Assembly (NCBI RefSeq): GCF_005405125.1
Contig: NZ_BJDL01000007.1
Coordinates: forward strand, 1 to 64,000
DNA from: Lactiplantibacillus songbeiensis
GTDB taxonomy: Bacteria; Bacillota; Bacilli; Lactobacillales; Lactobacillaceae
Direction: 5' to 3'
Length of the DNA stretch: 64,000 nt
Under the pieces are notes generated by a model. That model ran no database searches, was not told the DNA's origin, and worked only from the letters and a program-made list of their open reading frames with translations. The translations under genes and the position numbers were made by a program. Shown piece after piece: positions 25,226-33,677 of this stretch. The stretch's first letter is position 1, and every line of letters begins with the position of its first letter.

Positions 25226-25928
25226 GGTTTTATGGACTAGCCTAATAGGACTACTGATTGTTTTAGCTGTCGGTTACGGGGTCATCAAAGCCAAAACCTA
25301 TGAGCCTAGTCGCGCTGCGCAAACGGCAGCAACAACAGCGACGGTTACGGCTAACTATACGGTCTTTAAAGGTAGACCGTCGAAAACGGCCATTGTTTTC
25401 TACCCCGGGGCACTTGTTGATCCAGCCAGTTATAGTATCTGGGCCAAGCAGGTGGCGCAACAAGGTCACAGTGTCTATTTGATGCATTTTCCATTGGATT
25501 TAGCGGTATTAGCTGGTAATCGAGCAGACCAAGTGCCAGCCAAAGTACGTCACAATTATGTGATTGGCGGCCATTCTTTAGGTGGCGTGATGGCGAGTCG
25601 CTATGCGGCAAAGCATCCGCGGGGCCTGAAAGGCAGCTTTTACCTTGCCAGTTATCCGGACAAAAAAGGTCGACTTGATCACACAACGTTACCAGTGCTG
25701 TCAATTACCGCAAGTCGTGATGGGGTGTTGAATTGGTCGCATTATCGGCAGAGTAAAGTGTATCTGCCAGCACACACCACGTTTGCCAAAATAATTGGTG
25801 GTAACCATGCGGGCTTTGGCAGTTATGGACCACAAAAGGGGGACCACGCGGCCACATTGGCCAATGCTCAGCAACAGGCACAAGTGAGCCAGTTGTTAAC
25901 GCAATGGCTGACTAAATTAACTAAATAA
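25200..25928 (+). CDS. membrane-anchored alpha/beta hydrolase
   Basis: A 242-residue protein with an N-terminal hydrophobic anchor (VLWTSLIGLLIVLAVGYGV), so the domain is probably outside the cell. The hydrolase core shows VFYPGALVDP (oxyanion region), the nucleophile elbow GGHSLGGVMA, an acid in SRDGVLN and the His in GGNHAGFGSYG. The gap between motifs fits the hydrolase_5 type. It overlaps the transporter by about 26 bases and shares its transcript. ATG codons at 25200, 25206 and 25209 are all possible starts. Confidence 0.82.
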   Translation: MNMMTRRTKVLWTSLIGLLIVLAVGYGVIKAKTYEPSRAAQTAATTATVTANYTVFKGRPSKTAIVFYPGALVDPASYSIWAKQVAQQGHSVYLMHFPLDLAVLAGNRADQVPAKVRHNYVIGGHSLGGVMASRYAAKHPRGLKGSFYLASYPDKKGRLDHTTLPVLSITASRDGVLNWSHYRQSKVYLPAHTTFAKIIGGNHAGFGSYGPQKGDHAATLANAQQQAQVSQLLTQWLTKLTK

Positions 25929-25933
25929 TGGGT

Positions 25934-25975
25934 CAAAAAAACGGGCTTACTAACTGAAGTAGGCGCGTTTTTTTG
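25934..25975 (+). terminator. terminator of the transporter-hydrolase pair
   Basis: Imperfect hairpin ACGGGCTTACT / AGTAGGCGCGT followed by seven T. Confidence 0.7.
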
Positions 25976-26008
25976 TGTACAGCTTTTAAGTGGCGGCTAA
26001 TGATGTTG

Positions 26009-26060
26009 GCTCCGTTGACCAGTACGTCTTAACAGTCCAGTCCAACCGGAGCGGTGATAG
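26009..26060 (+). repeat. C-type repeat fragment
   Basis: GGCTCCGTTGACCAGTACG and AACCGGAGCGG correspond to the two ends of the C unit at 33024-33206; the centre is missing. Confidence 0.45.
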
Positions 26061-26086
26061 CAGCCAAACTTAATCAATCAGCACCC

Positions 26087-26770
26087 TTAATAGTCTTCTG
26101 GCAGACTTAGAAGTTGTGGCCGACTGAAATAATAGCCCTGTTTGAATTTAATGCCCAGTTTTTTACTGAGCTGATTGTCGGCGTGATCTTCAATGCCTTC
26201 CAAAACGAGGCGAATGCCATATTCAATACTGATGGCATGCCAAAAATGGATCTTTTGCTGGATATTCGGATCTTTAAACTGCTGATTAAAATTTTGTAAC
26301 GCAAATTTGATTTCGGAAACAAACGGCAGTAGATCCTGAATCTCAGTGAAATAGTTGTCACCGGTGCCAACATCGTCAAGTGAGAGTTGCATTCCATATT
26401 TGAGAAAGCGCTTTAATTGTGGAATTAAGTCATCAACCGGATATTTTTTAGGACCATCTTCTTCGGTCAATTCGATGACGAGTTTCGTCGGATAAAGTTG
26501 TTCCTGACTTTTGATCAAGGCGTGCGCAATCGGTGTGGTCATTAATTGTTCACGACTGACATTCACTGAACAGTAGCGTACTTTAACCGATAGGACTTTC
26601 GTGGTGGCGATTAAGAGGTCAGCAATGACTTGCGGATCAATGGCGGCAAATGATTCTGGCAGTCGCCAGCCATCGCGGGTGAGTTGTTTCATCAATAGTT
26701 CATAGCCAAAAATAGTCTTGGTCGCTGTATTGATTTGTGGTTGGACAAAATAGCGATAAATTGGTTTCAA
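26087..26770 (-). CDS. stand-alone EAL-domain protein
   Basis: A 227-residue single EAL domain with no GGDEF, REC or PAS partner. Motifs in order: GYELLMK (EAL position), VNVSREQL with the Asn, VIELTEED with the Glu, SLDDVGTGDN with the metal-binding Asp pair, EIKFAL (normally KIDxxF), LEGIED and KFKQGYYFSRP. The main catalytic residues of a cyclic-di-GMP phosphodiesterase are present, but the EAL and KID motifs are altered, so activity is uncertain. The start is ATG at 26770 with GGGAGGCCCC ahead of it. Confidence 0.85.
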   Translation of the reverse strand: MKPIYRYFVQPQINTATKTIFGYELLMKQLTRDGWRLPESFAAIDPQVIADLLIATTKVLSVKVRYCSVNVSREQLMTTPIAHALIKSQEQLYPTKLVIELTEEDGPKKYPVDDLIPQLKRFLKYGMQLSLDDVGTGDNYFTEIQDLLPFVSEIKFALQNFNQQFKDPNIQQKIHFWHAISIEYGIRLVLEGIEDHADNQLSKKLGIKFKQGYYFSRPQLLSLPEDY

Positions 26771-26948
26771 ATGAGGGGCCTCCCTAGCGGACTATTATGT
26801 CAATTACAATTAAAGTATACTATAATTAATTGTGAATGAATAAAAGAAAGCCTAAATTTGGCTAAGAATGGTTAAAATATCGGCGACACGAGCGGTTGTG
26901 GTGTCATCTAGCCGATGAATTGGGCTTCGAATGAGGAAGGATGATTTG

Positions 26949-28304
26949 ATGAAAGTCGTTATCATTGGGTGTACCCATGCCGGTATTGCGGCCGTCAAAC
27001 AAATTTTGAAAGTGTATCCGAAAGCGGAGATTACCGTGTATGAACGGCAGGCTAATATTGCTTATCTATCCTGTGCCACGTACTTACATATTGAAGGTAC
27101 CGTGCAACGGTTGTCCGACGCTGTCTATGCAGAACCCGAAGAGTTTACGAAACAAGGGGTGCGGATGCAGCTCAAGCATGATGTTGTTCAGGTTGACGCG
27201 GCCGCTCACCGCTTGTTAGTGCAAAATCTAGTTAATAAGCACTTGACGACTGATCACTATGATCGCTTAATTATGGCGACCGGTTCTATTACGGCGATTC
27301 CAGCGATTACTGGGATTGAGAATCCAAAAGTCATGTTGTGTAAGACTTTTGACCAAGCGCATGATTTGTGCCAAAATGCGGAAAGCTTTGATCGGGTTGC
27401 CGTATTAGGCGGTGGTTACGTTGGCATTGAACTGGCTGAAGGGTATGTCAATTCCGGCCATCAAGTGACGCTGATTCAACGGCCCAAGAGTTTATTGAAC
27501 GCTTATGTTGAACCGGCGATTAGCGATGCAGTGGCGGCCGTTTTGAGGACACATGGCGTTAAAGTTGTGCTTGGGACAGAAGTTACTGCTTTTGAAAATA
27601 CGGATTCTGGTGACTTGTTAGTCAAGACAAACAGTGGCGATTATCAAGTGGATATGGCGGCGATTAGCACCGGCATGTTGCCACAGACGGATTTGTTGGA
27701 AGGCCAAGTGAAGATGGCGGCTAACGGGGCTATCATTACGGATGATTACATGCAGACGTCTGACCCGGATATTTTTGCGGCCGGCGATGCAGCGGTCAGC
27801 CACGATAATCCCGCGCATCAGTTAACGTATGCGCCGTTAGTTTCGCATGCGATTCGCCAAGGGGCTTTAGCCGGGATTAATGTCTTTGATCGGCGGTTAC
27901 GGACAATTGGTACTCAGAAGACGACTGGGATGCAAGTCTTTGACCAAACGGTGGTCGCCACCGGTCTGACGTTAGCGGCGGCTAAAGCGGCTAATCTTAA
28001 CGCAGCTCAAGTGGTCTATCAAGGGGCCTATCGTCCTGAATTTATGCCAGCCACGCCGATGGTCACGGTGCATTTGATCTATGATCGTAATAACCGTAAG
28101 ATTTTGGGCGCACAACTAATGAGTGGGCACGATGTCTCTCAAGCGGCGAATACGGTATCAGCGTTGATCCAAAATGGCGGGACGGTTGATCAGTTAGCCT
28201 TTCTGGATACGCTATTTTCGCCGAACTTCAATGATTTATATAATTATTTGAACTTAGCGGGTCAGCTGGCTGTTGATCAAGAACAAGGGTATTTACGGAC
28301 TTGA
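26949..28304 (+). CDS. NADH oxidase / CoA-disulfide reductase family flavoprotein
   Basis: A 451-residue FAD enzyme. The N-terminal dinucleotide fold is VVIIGCTHAGIAA, followed by YLSCATYLHIEG with the redox Cys near residue 42. The NAD fold is VAVLGGGYVGIELAEG, the FAD motif is DIFAAGDAAV, and a C-terminal dimerisation domain follows. In lactobacilli, members with one active Cys usually reduce oxygen to water using NADH. The start is ATG 26949 behind AGGAAGG; an ATG at 26931 sits before it without a ribosome site. It is a single gene with its own palindromic terminator. Confidence 0.88.
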   Translation: MKVVIIGCTHAGIAAVKQILKVYPKAEITVYERQANIAYLSCATYLHIEGTVQRLSDAVYAEPEEFTKQGVRMQLKHDVVQVDAAAHRLLVQNLVNKHLTTDHYDRLIMATGSITAIPAITGIENPKVMLCKTFDQAHDLCQNAESFDRVAVLGGGYVGIELAEGYVNSGHQVTLIQRPKSLLNAYVEPAISDAVAAVLRTHGVKVVLGTEVTAFENTDSGDLLVKTNSGDYQVDMAAISTGMLPQTDLLEGQVKMAANGAIITDDYMQTSDPDIFAAGDAAVSHDNPAHQLTYAPLVSHAIRQGALAGINVFDRRLRTIGTQKTTGMQVFDQTVVATGLTLAAAKAANLNAAQVVYQGAYRPEFMPATPMVTVHLIYDRNNRKILGAQLMSGHDVSQAANTVSALIQNGGTVDQLAFLDTLFSPNFNDLYNYLNLAGQLAVDQEQGYLRT

Positions 28305-28343
28305 AAAATAAGCGTCTCAGAAATTTCTGAGACGCTTATTTTA
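28304..28343. terminator. perfect palindromic terminator
   Basis: AAAATAAGCGTCTCAGAA pairs with TTCTGAGACGCTTATTTT. Usable from both strands. Confidence 0.88.
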
Positions 28344-28349
28344 TACATA

Positions 28350-28448
28350 CTAGTTGAAATTGCCGCCTGCCGGTTGGTTCTTAAAACGCTGGAACGCTAA
28401 GGCCAACGACACGACTGAGTATTTTAGAAACCAACTAGCACCAAGCGT
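28350..28448 (+). repeat. shortened B-unit repeat with right terminal repeat
   Basis: TGCCGCCTGCCGGTTGG, then AAAACGCTGGAACGC joined directly to AAGGCCAACGACACG after loss of the middle, then AACTAGCACCAAGCGT. It ends just before the methyltransferase stop. Confidence 0.75.
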
Positions 28449-28451
28449 ATA

Positions 28452-29018
28452 TTAACGTTTTTGAATGGCAATTAAATAGGGTGGTTGATGGATTTGGTTA
28501 ATAAAGCCATACTGTAAGACTTGAAAAGTCTGCTGGTCAAGTTGTGTCACGTGGTCGTGAAGGGCTTGGGCCTCGGCCTGGCCACCCGGATGTCCGGCGT
28601 AGACCATTAAAATGATGAGGCCATTTGTTGCTAAACGGCTTTCCAAGGCAGTCACTGCCGTTAAGGTCGTGGCAGCATGGGTAATAATGGTTTTGTCACC
28701 ACCAGGTAAATAACCGAGGTTGAAAATGGCGCATTTGATGGGTTGGTCAGCTGGTAACACGGTGGCCAAATTTTCATGACCAGCGTGAGTCAAGGTCACT
28801 GATGGTTGCAAGTGCGCATTTTCTAAGGCCGCGGCGGTATGATCGATTGCTGCTTTTTGGATATCAAAGCCGTAGACATGGCCTTGGGGGCCGACTAATT
28901 TGGCTAGGTAAACAGTATCGTGGCCGTTACCAACTGTTGCATCTACTACGACATCACCGGGATCGACGACTTGATTGATTAACGTATGACTATAAGTTAA
29001 AGCTGAACTAAGTTGGAT
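28452..29018 (-). CDS. class I SAM-dependent methyltransferase (YtqB-like), unusual start
   Basis: The frame encodes a complete YtqB/rRNA-methylase-like protein of about 188 residues. SALTYSHTLI begins it, VVDATVGNGHDTVYLA is the SAM-binding motif I, and FNLGYLPGGDK is the motif IV region. No ATG, GTG or TTG lies in the first 69 codons; the first TTG (28811) would delete the SAM site. An AAGGAAG ribosome site lies nine bases before an ATC codon at 29018, exactly where the family's initiator Met is expected. Either AUC initiates, or an ATG was lost and the gene is inactive. It follows the PAP2 gene by 25 bases. Confidence 0.75.
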   Translation of the reverse strand: MQLSSALTYSHTLINQVVDPGDVVVDATVGNGHDTVYLAKLVGPQGHVYGFDIQKAAIDHTAAALENAHLQPSVTLTHAGHENLATVLPADQPIKCAIFNLGYLPGGDKTIITHAATTLTAVTALESRLATNGLIILMVYAGHPGGQAEAQALHDHVTQLDQQTFQVLQYGFINQIHQPPYLIAIQKR

Positions 29019-29043
29019 GAGGTTTCACTTCCTTACAAGCTGA

Positions 29044-29700
29044 TTATGACCGGGACTTAAGTCGAATAGGGCCAGTTCGATGGCCGGCAGTTAGGCGGGT
29101 ACTGAGATACAATAAACAACTGCCGAGCATGAGACCACCAAAAGTATCACTGGGATAATGCACGCCAACAATAATTCGACTGATCATCATGAGTAACACC
29201 ATCAAAGTACCAAGCCCAAGCAGGCTTCTTTTAAGCGGCGTTTGTTTAAGTAAATCCCAGGCAATCACGAGTAGGCTGCCGATTAAAAGTGTGGTAGTCG
29301 TTGAATGTCCACTGGGATAGCTGTAGCCGCCGATTTGGACGAGCCGCCAAGCAGTTGGACGTGGTCGTTGGATGATTTGCTTAATGAAATAATTGCCATA
29401 GCCACCTAAGACCCAAACATTGATCCAGAAAAATAAAGTGGCGCGGGGTTGTCGCATAAGTAATAATGTCATCCCAATAATGGTGGTAATGATCGTAATC
29501 ATATGTGGATTGCCTAGTTGGGTATAGCTCACCATGGCTTGCTGGAACCACTGGGGACTGTGATGTAGCGGGATGGCAATTGCTTGATCAAATTGTCTAA
29601 TTATTGTCGCTGATTGTGCCACTGCAATGGTCCAGCCAAACCATAACAGTAATAACCCACTCATCAGGGTATCTTGGGCCCGCCATCTTTTACTGGCCAT
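29044..29700 (-). CDS. PAP2-family membrane phosphatase
   Basis: A 218-residue integral membrane phosphatase with about six helices. The three-part acid phosphatase signature is complete: KQIIQRPRP, then SYPSGHSTTT, then SRIIVGVHYPSD, giving the catalytic His residues. Such enzymes dephosphorylate lipid phosphates, for example undecaprenyl pyrophosphate or phosphatidic acid. The start ATG follows GGAGG (CGGAGGTGGGGCA). It forms an operon with the methyltransferase frame downstream. Confidence 0.9.
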   Translation of the reverse strand: MASKRWRAQDTLMSGLLLLWFGWTIAVAQSATIIRQFDQAIAIPLHHSPQWFQQAMVSYTQLGNPHMITIITTIIGMTLLLMRQPRATLFFWINVWVLGGYGNYFIKQIIQRPRPTAWRLVQIGGYSYPSGHSTTTTLLIGSLLVIAWDLLKQTPLKRSLLGLGTLMVLLMMISRIIVGVHYPSDTFGGLMLGSCLLYLSTRLTAGHRTGPIRLKSRS

Positions 29701-29775
29701 TGCCCCACCTCCGTTAATTATCTCTAATCATTATAGCATTGTATTATTTTAGCGTTAACGAAATAATAATAAAAC

Positions 29776-30005
29776 ACGTTTGGTGATAGTTGGTTTAAAT
29801 TGCCACTCTGGTTGGTCCAGAATCGGCTGGAACGTGGTGGCCACGTTTTCGAGCCAAAACGCAGTCTCGAAAGCCGGGCTTTATCTAAGTCGGAAAACCA
29901 CCGACCAAGATAAACGACACCACTGAGCCAATTCTGGACCGCCCGGCGTTAGTTAATGGACATTAATAAATTAATGATTAATTATTTTCAACTAGCGCTA
30001 AGTGT
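29776..30005 (+). mobile_element. composite MITE-like repeat (A unit only)
   Basis: ACGTTTGGTGATAGTT left terminal repeat, A unit 29801-29953, right terminal repeat AACTAGCGCTAAGTGT. The B unit is absent. Confidence 0.78.
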
Positions 30006-30084
30006 CATGAAACTAATCATCAAATTCCTAATCATTTCTACAATAGTGCTTGAAAATCAGCACGGGGTTTGCTAGTATGGTAGT

Positions 30085-30331
30085 CAATAACTTTGCGACT
30101 CTGACAAGGACTAGTAGTCGCTGCTGCTTTTCAGAAACTCCGTGGTCGTTGCAAACGGGGATGCAGTGGTGGCGAACTCACCTTCGAGTCTTCCGGCTGA
30201 AGCAATTGTAGGTACGGACGTGGTTTCGCGTTAAGAAAACTCAAGAGGCCACGCTAGTCGTGGAATCATAGGTGGTACCGCGGAACCTCGTTTCGTCCTA
30301 TAAGCGCTTTTTGCTTATAGGATTTTTTTGT
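30085..30331 (+). promoter_or_regulatory. T-box leader of leuS
   Basis: The T-box sequence AGGTGGTACCGCG is at 30270-30282. It follows a long stem I (closed by GCGACT/AGTCGC near 30095-30120) and precedes a terminator. Uncharged tRNA-Leu should bind and favour the antiterminator. I could not assign the specifier codon with confidence. Confidence 0.9.
30295..30329 (+). terminator. T-box terminator of leuS
   Basis: GTCCTATAAGC / GCTTATAGGAT followed by T7; the 5' arm overlaps the antiterminator partner. Confidence 0.88.
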
Positions 30332-30451
30332 AGCGTGCGAAGGTGGCCGGGTGGGATTGAGGATTGCCTAGCCAATCACTGAATGCGCTTTTTGCATTGA
30401 GTGATTAGCGTAGCAACCGGAAGTTCCAGGCCACCGGAGCACGTTTTACCC
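30331..30451 (+). repeat. D-family structured repeat in the leuS leader
   Basis: AGCGTGCGAAGG..GGCCGG, GATTGCCTAGCCAATCAC, GTGATTAGCGTAGCAA and CCAGGCCACCGGAGCACG. The inner stem AATCAC/GTGATT differs from the other copies but is paired. It lies between the T-box terminator and the leuS start. Confidence 0.8.
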
Positions 30452-30535
30452 AAAATACTTCAACCAGACTCACTAAATCCAAAGTCATCAACCGCAATGC
30501 TAGTTACATAGCAGGCACAAGAAAGGGGCACAATT

Positions 30536-32959
30536 ATGGCATACAACCATAAAGTCATTGAACGTAAGTGGCAACATTATTGGAAGGTTAACAAGACTTT
30601 CAAGGCACAAGATACAACTGATAAACCCAAATACTATGCATTGGATATGTTCCCTTATCCATCCGGTCAAGGGTTACACGTTGGACATCCAGAAGGGTAC
30701 ACCGCCACGGATATTATGTCGCGGATGAAACGGATGCAAGGGTTCAACGTCTTACATCCAATGGGGTGGGACGCTTTTGGCTTGCCAGCTGAACAATATG
30801 CTTTAAAGACGGGTCATAACCCGAAAGACTTTACGGCTAAAAATATTAAAAACTTCAAACGCCAAATTCGGTCATTAGGTTTTTCATATGATTGGGATCG
30901 TGAAGTCAATACGACTGATCCTAGTTATTACAAATGGACTCAATGGATCTTTGAACAATTATACAAGCGCGGTTTAGCGTATGAATCTGAAACGTTGGTT
31001 AACTGGGCCCCTGATATGATGGGTGGGACTGTAGTTTCTAACGAAGAAGTGGTTGATGGCAAGACGGAACGCGGTGGCTATCCAGTTTACCGGGTCCCAA
31101 TGAAGCAATGGAGTCTTAAGATTACGGCCTATGCCGACCGTTTAATCGATGATTTGGATGATATTGATTGGCCAGAAAGCATCAAGGAACAACAACGTAA
31201 TTGGATTGGCCGTTCAGTTGGGGCTTCGATTCGTTTCAACATTGAAAACCATCCTGATCAACAGATTGAAGTCTTTTCAACCCGTCCAGATACCTTGTAC
31301 GGTGCTAGCTATATGGTCTTAGCGCCAGAATTGGACTTGGTCAATACGTTAACGACGCCTGAACAAGCTGAAGCCGTTAAAGCTTACAAAGCCAAAATTG
31401 CCAGCAAGTCTGACCTGGAACGGACTGACTTGAATAAAGACAAGACCGGGGTCTTCACCGGGAGCTACGCGATTAACCCAATTAATGGCGAAAAACTACC
31501 AATTTGGATCGCCGATTACGTCTTGGCATCATACGGGACTGGGGAAGTCATGGGCGTTCCCGCTCACGATGATCGTGATTTTGAATTTGCGCAAAAGTTT
31601 GGTCTCGATATTAAACCTGTCATTGCTGGTGAAAATGACTACAGCAAGCAGGCTTACACTGAAGATGGTGAACATATTAATTCCGGCTTAGTGGATGGCT
31701 TAACGAAACAACCCGCTATTGACAAAATGATTGATTGGTTAGTTGAACATGATGCCGGCGAAAAGAAAGTCAACTTCCGCTTACGGGATTGGATCTTTTC
31801 ACGGCAACGTTATTGGGGCGAACCAATCCCAGTAATCCATTGGGAAGATGGCGAAACCACGTTGGTACCGGAAGATGAATTACCACTCCGTTTACCAGCT
31901 ACGAAGAATCTCGAACCTTCTGGGACTGGTGAAAGCCCATTAGCCAACATCGATGACTGGGTCAATGTCGTTGATAAAAATGGCCGTAAAGGAAAACGTG
32001 AAACCAACACGATGCCACAATGGGCCGGGAGTTCATGGTACTTCTTGCGTTACGTTGATCCACACAATGCCGATGCTTTAGCCGACTATGACAAGTTAAA
32101 ATACTGGTCACCAGTTGACTTATACGTGGGTGGTGCGGAACACGCGGTCTTACATCTATTGTATGCGCGTTTCTGGCACAAGTTCTTGTACGACCTCGGC
32201 GTCGTGCCATTTAAGGAACCATTCCAGAAGTTAGTCAACCAAGGGATGATCTTGGGCGATAACCATGAAAAGATGTCCAAGTCACGTGGCAACGTGGTCA
32301 ACCCTGATGATATCGTTGAACAATATGGCGCCGATACGTTGCGGTTATACGAAATGTTCATGGGACCTTTGGAAGCTTCAATTCCATGGAGTACAGAAGG
32401 TTTGCATGGTGCTAACAAGTGGATCGAACGGGTTTGGCGATTGATTATTGATGAAAATAATCACGTGCGCGATCGGGTCACGACCTTTAACGATGGTAAG
32501 TTGACGAAAGTCTATAACCAAACCGTCAAAAAGGTTACTGAAGATTATGAAGCGATGCGCTTTAACATTGCCATCTCACAGATGATGGTCTTCGTTAACG
32601 AAGCGTACAAGGTTGATGATTTACCAATCGTCTATATTGAAGGCTTAGTGAAGTTATTAGCCCCAATTACGCCACACTTGTCTGAAGAACTCTGGTCATT
32701 ATTAGGCCATGAAAAGACGATCACGTACGCGACTTGGCCAACTTATGATGAATCTAAGTTAGTTGAAAGTACGGTCCAGATTGTCTTACAAGTTAACGGT
32801 AAGGTTCGGTCACATGCCGAAGTCGCTAAAGACATGGGTAAAGACGAACTTGAAAAGTTAGCCTTGGCCGACGAAAAAGTTAAAGAATTTACTGACGGGA
32901 AGACGATTCGCAAAGTCATCGCTATTCCTGGTAAATTAGTGAACATTGTCGCTAACTAA
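30536..32959 (+). CDS. leuS: leucyl-tRNA synthetase
   Basis: An 807-residue class I synthetase. The HIGH motif appears as [29 protein letters not shown] and a CP1 editing domain follow, then the KMSKSRGN catalytic loop near residue 580 and the anticodon-binding C terminus. The length is normal for bacterial LeuRS. Ribosome site AAAGGGG. The T-box upstream couples it to tRNA-Leu charging, and a tight terminator follows. Confidence 0.98.
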   Translation: MAYNHKVIERKWQHYWKVNKTFKAQDTTDKPKYYALDMFPYPSGQGLHVGHPEGYTATDIMSRMKRMQGFNVLHPMGWDAFGLPAEQYALKTGHNPKDFTAKNIKNFKRQIRSLGFSYDWDREVNTTDPSYYKWTQWIFEQLYKRGLAYESETLVNWAPDMMGGTVVSNEEVVDGKTERGGYPVYRVPMKQWSLKITAYADRLIDDLDDIDWPESIKEQQRNWIGRSVGASIRFNIENHPDQQIEVFSTRPDTLYGASYMVLAPELDLVNTLTTPEQAEAVKAYKAKIASKSDLERTDLNKDKTGVFTGSYAINPINGEKLPIWIADYVLASYGTGEVMGVPAHDDRDFEFAQKFGLDIKPVIAGENDYSKQAYTEDGEHINSGLVDGLTKQPAIDKMIDWLVEHDAGEKKVNFRLRDWIFSRQRYWGEPIPVIHWEDGETTLVPEDELPLRLPATKNLEPSGTGESPLANIDDWVNVVDKNGRKGKRETNTMPQWAGSSWYFLRYVDPHNADALADYDKLKYWSPVDLYVGGAEHAVLHLLYARFWHKFLYDLGVVPFKEPFQKLVNQGMILGDNHEKMSKSRGNVVNPDDIVEQYGADTLRLYEMFMGPLEASIPWSTEGLHGANKWIERVWRLIIDENNHVRDRVTTFNDGKLTKVYNQTVKKVTEDYEAMRFNIAISQMMVFVNEAYKVDDLPIVYIEGLVKLLAPITPHLSEELWSLLGHEKTITYATWPTYDESKLVESTVQIVLQVNGKVRSHAEVAKDMGKDELEKLALADEKVKEFTDGKTIRKVIAIPGKLVNIVAN

Positions 32960-32968
32960 ATCTAGTTT

Positions 32969-33006
32969 AAAAAAGTTGTCATCAATTTTGATGGCAGCTT
33001 TTTTAT
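32969..33006 (+). terminator. terminator of leuS
   Basis: AAAAAGTTGTCATC / GATGGCAGCTTTTTT hairpin. Confidence 0.85.
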
Positions 33007-33023
33007 TTTGGAATTTAGCTACA

Positions 33024-33206
33024 CCTCCGTTGATCAGGCTGTACGCGGTGGGGCGGACCTGAAGCCTCAGGAGCGGTCTTCAGGACACTTTTTAGCCGAA
33101 AGACACGTCTAAAAAGTTGGCCCAGTCACTAAGACTGGAAGATCACCAGTCTTAGTGACTCGCAAAGTGACTCGACACGGCGTACAACCTACTCAGCTCC
33201 GGTTTC
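33024..33206 (+). repeat. C-type structured repeat
   Basis: Ends CTCCGTTGATCAGG and CAGCTCCGG, with GTACG/CGTAC inside. Three nested hairpins follow: CCTGAAGCC..GGTCTTCAGG, ACTTTTTAGCC..GTCTAAAAAGT, and a perfect 15-bp AGTCACTAAGACTGG/CCAGTCTTAGTGACT. It ends with CGACACGGC. The constant loop words (AGCC..GTCT, CTAAG, CGACAC) are those of the A and B units. Confidence 0.72.
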
Positions 33207-33234
33207 GCAGTAAGTTTGAATTGATTAGCAGAAC

Positions 33235-33476
33235 ACTTTAGAAACCAACTTCTCAGCTAAAGTTACTGGTTGCAACGAATTAACGTTAGTTTATAAATAG
33301 CCAATAATTAACGCCGGGCGGACCAGAATTGTGGTGTCGTTTATCTTAGTCGTAGGTTTCGACTTAGATAAAGCCCGGCTTTCGAGACCGCACTTTGGCT
33401 CGAAAACGTGGCCACCACGTTCCAGCCGATTCTGGGCCAACCAGAGTGGCAATGTAATCCTACTAGTACTATGCGC
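33235..33476 (-). mobile_element. composite repeat, inverted (B tail + A unit)
   Basis: B tail TTTAGAAACCAACTTCTCAG at about 33238-33260. The A unit lies in minus orientation at 33308-33451 and lacks a few bases of one arm (AATTGTGGTG instead of AATTGGCTCAGTGGTG). A terminal-repeat relic TACTAGTACTATGCGC follows. A C-type end fragment (GGCTTCAGGTCTGCTCC) sits just beyond at 33494-33515. Confidence 0.7.
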
Positions 33477-33677
33477 TCTGAACACTGGCTTTTAGGCTTC
33501 AGGTCTGCTCCACAGTACACCAATGAGAGTAATTTACTGTTAATCAGGTCTTGAACCTGCGATGTCTAAAATCTTAAACGTTGCTTAAACTCCCCGCGAA
33601 CACCAGAATTGAATTGCAACTGTGCGATATTTCATCTAAAATGGTTAAGATTGAACTAAGAAAGTGGGTTACGAAAC

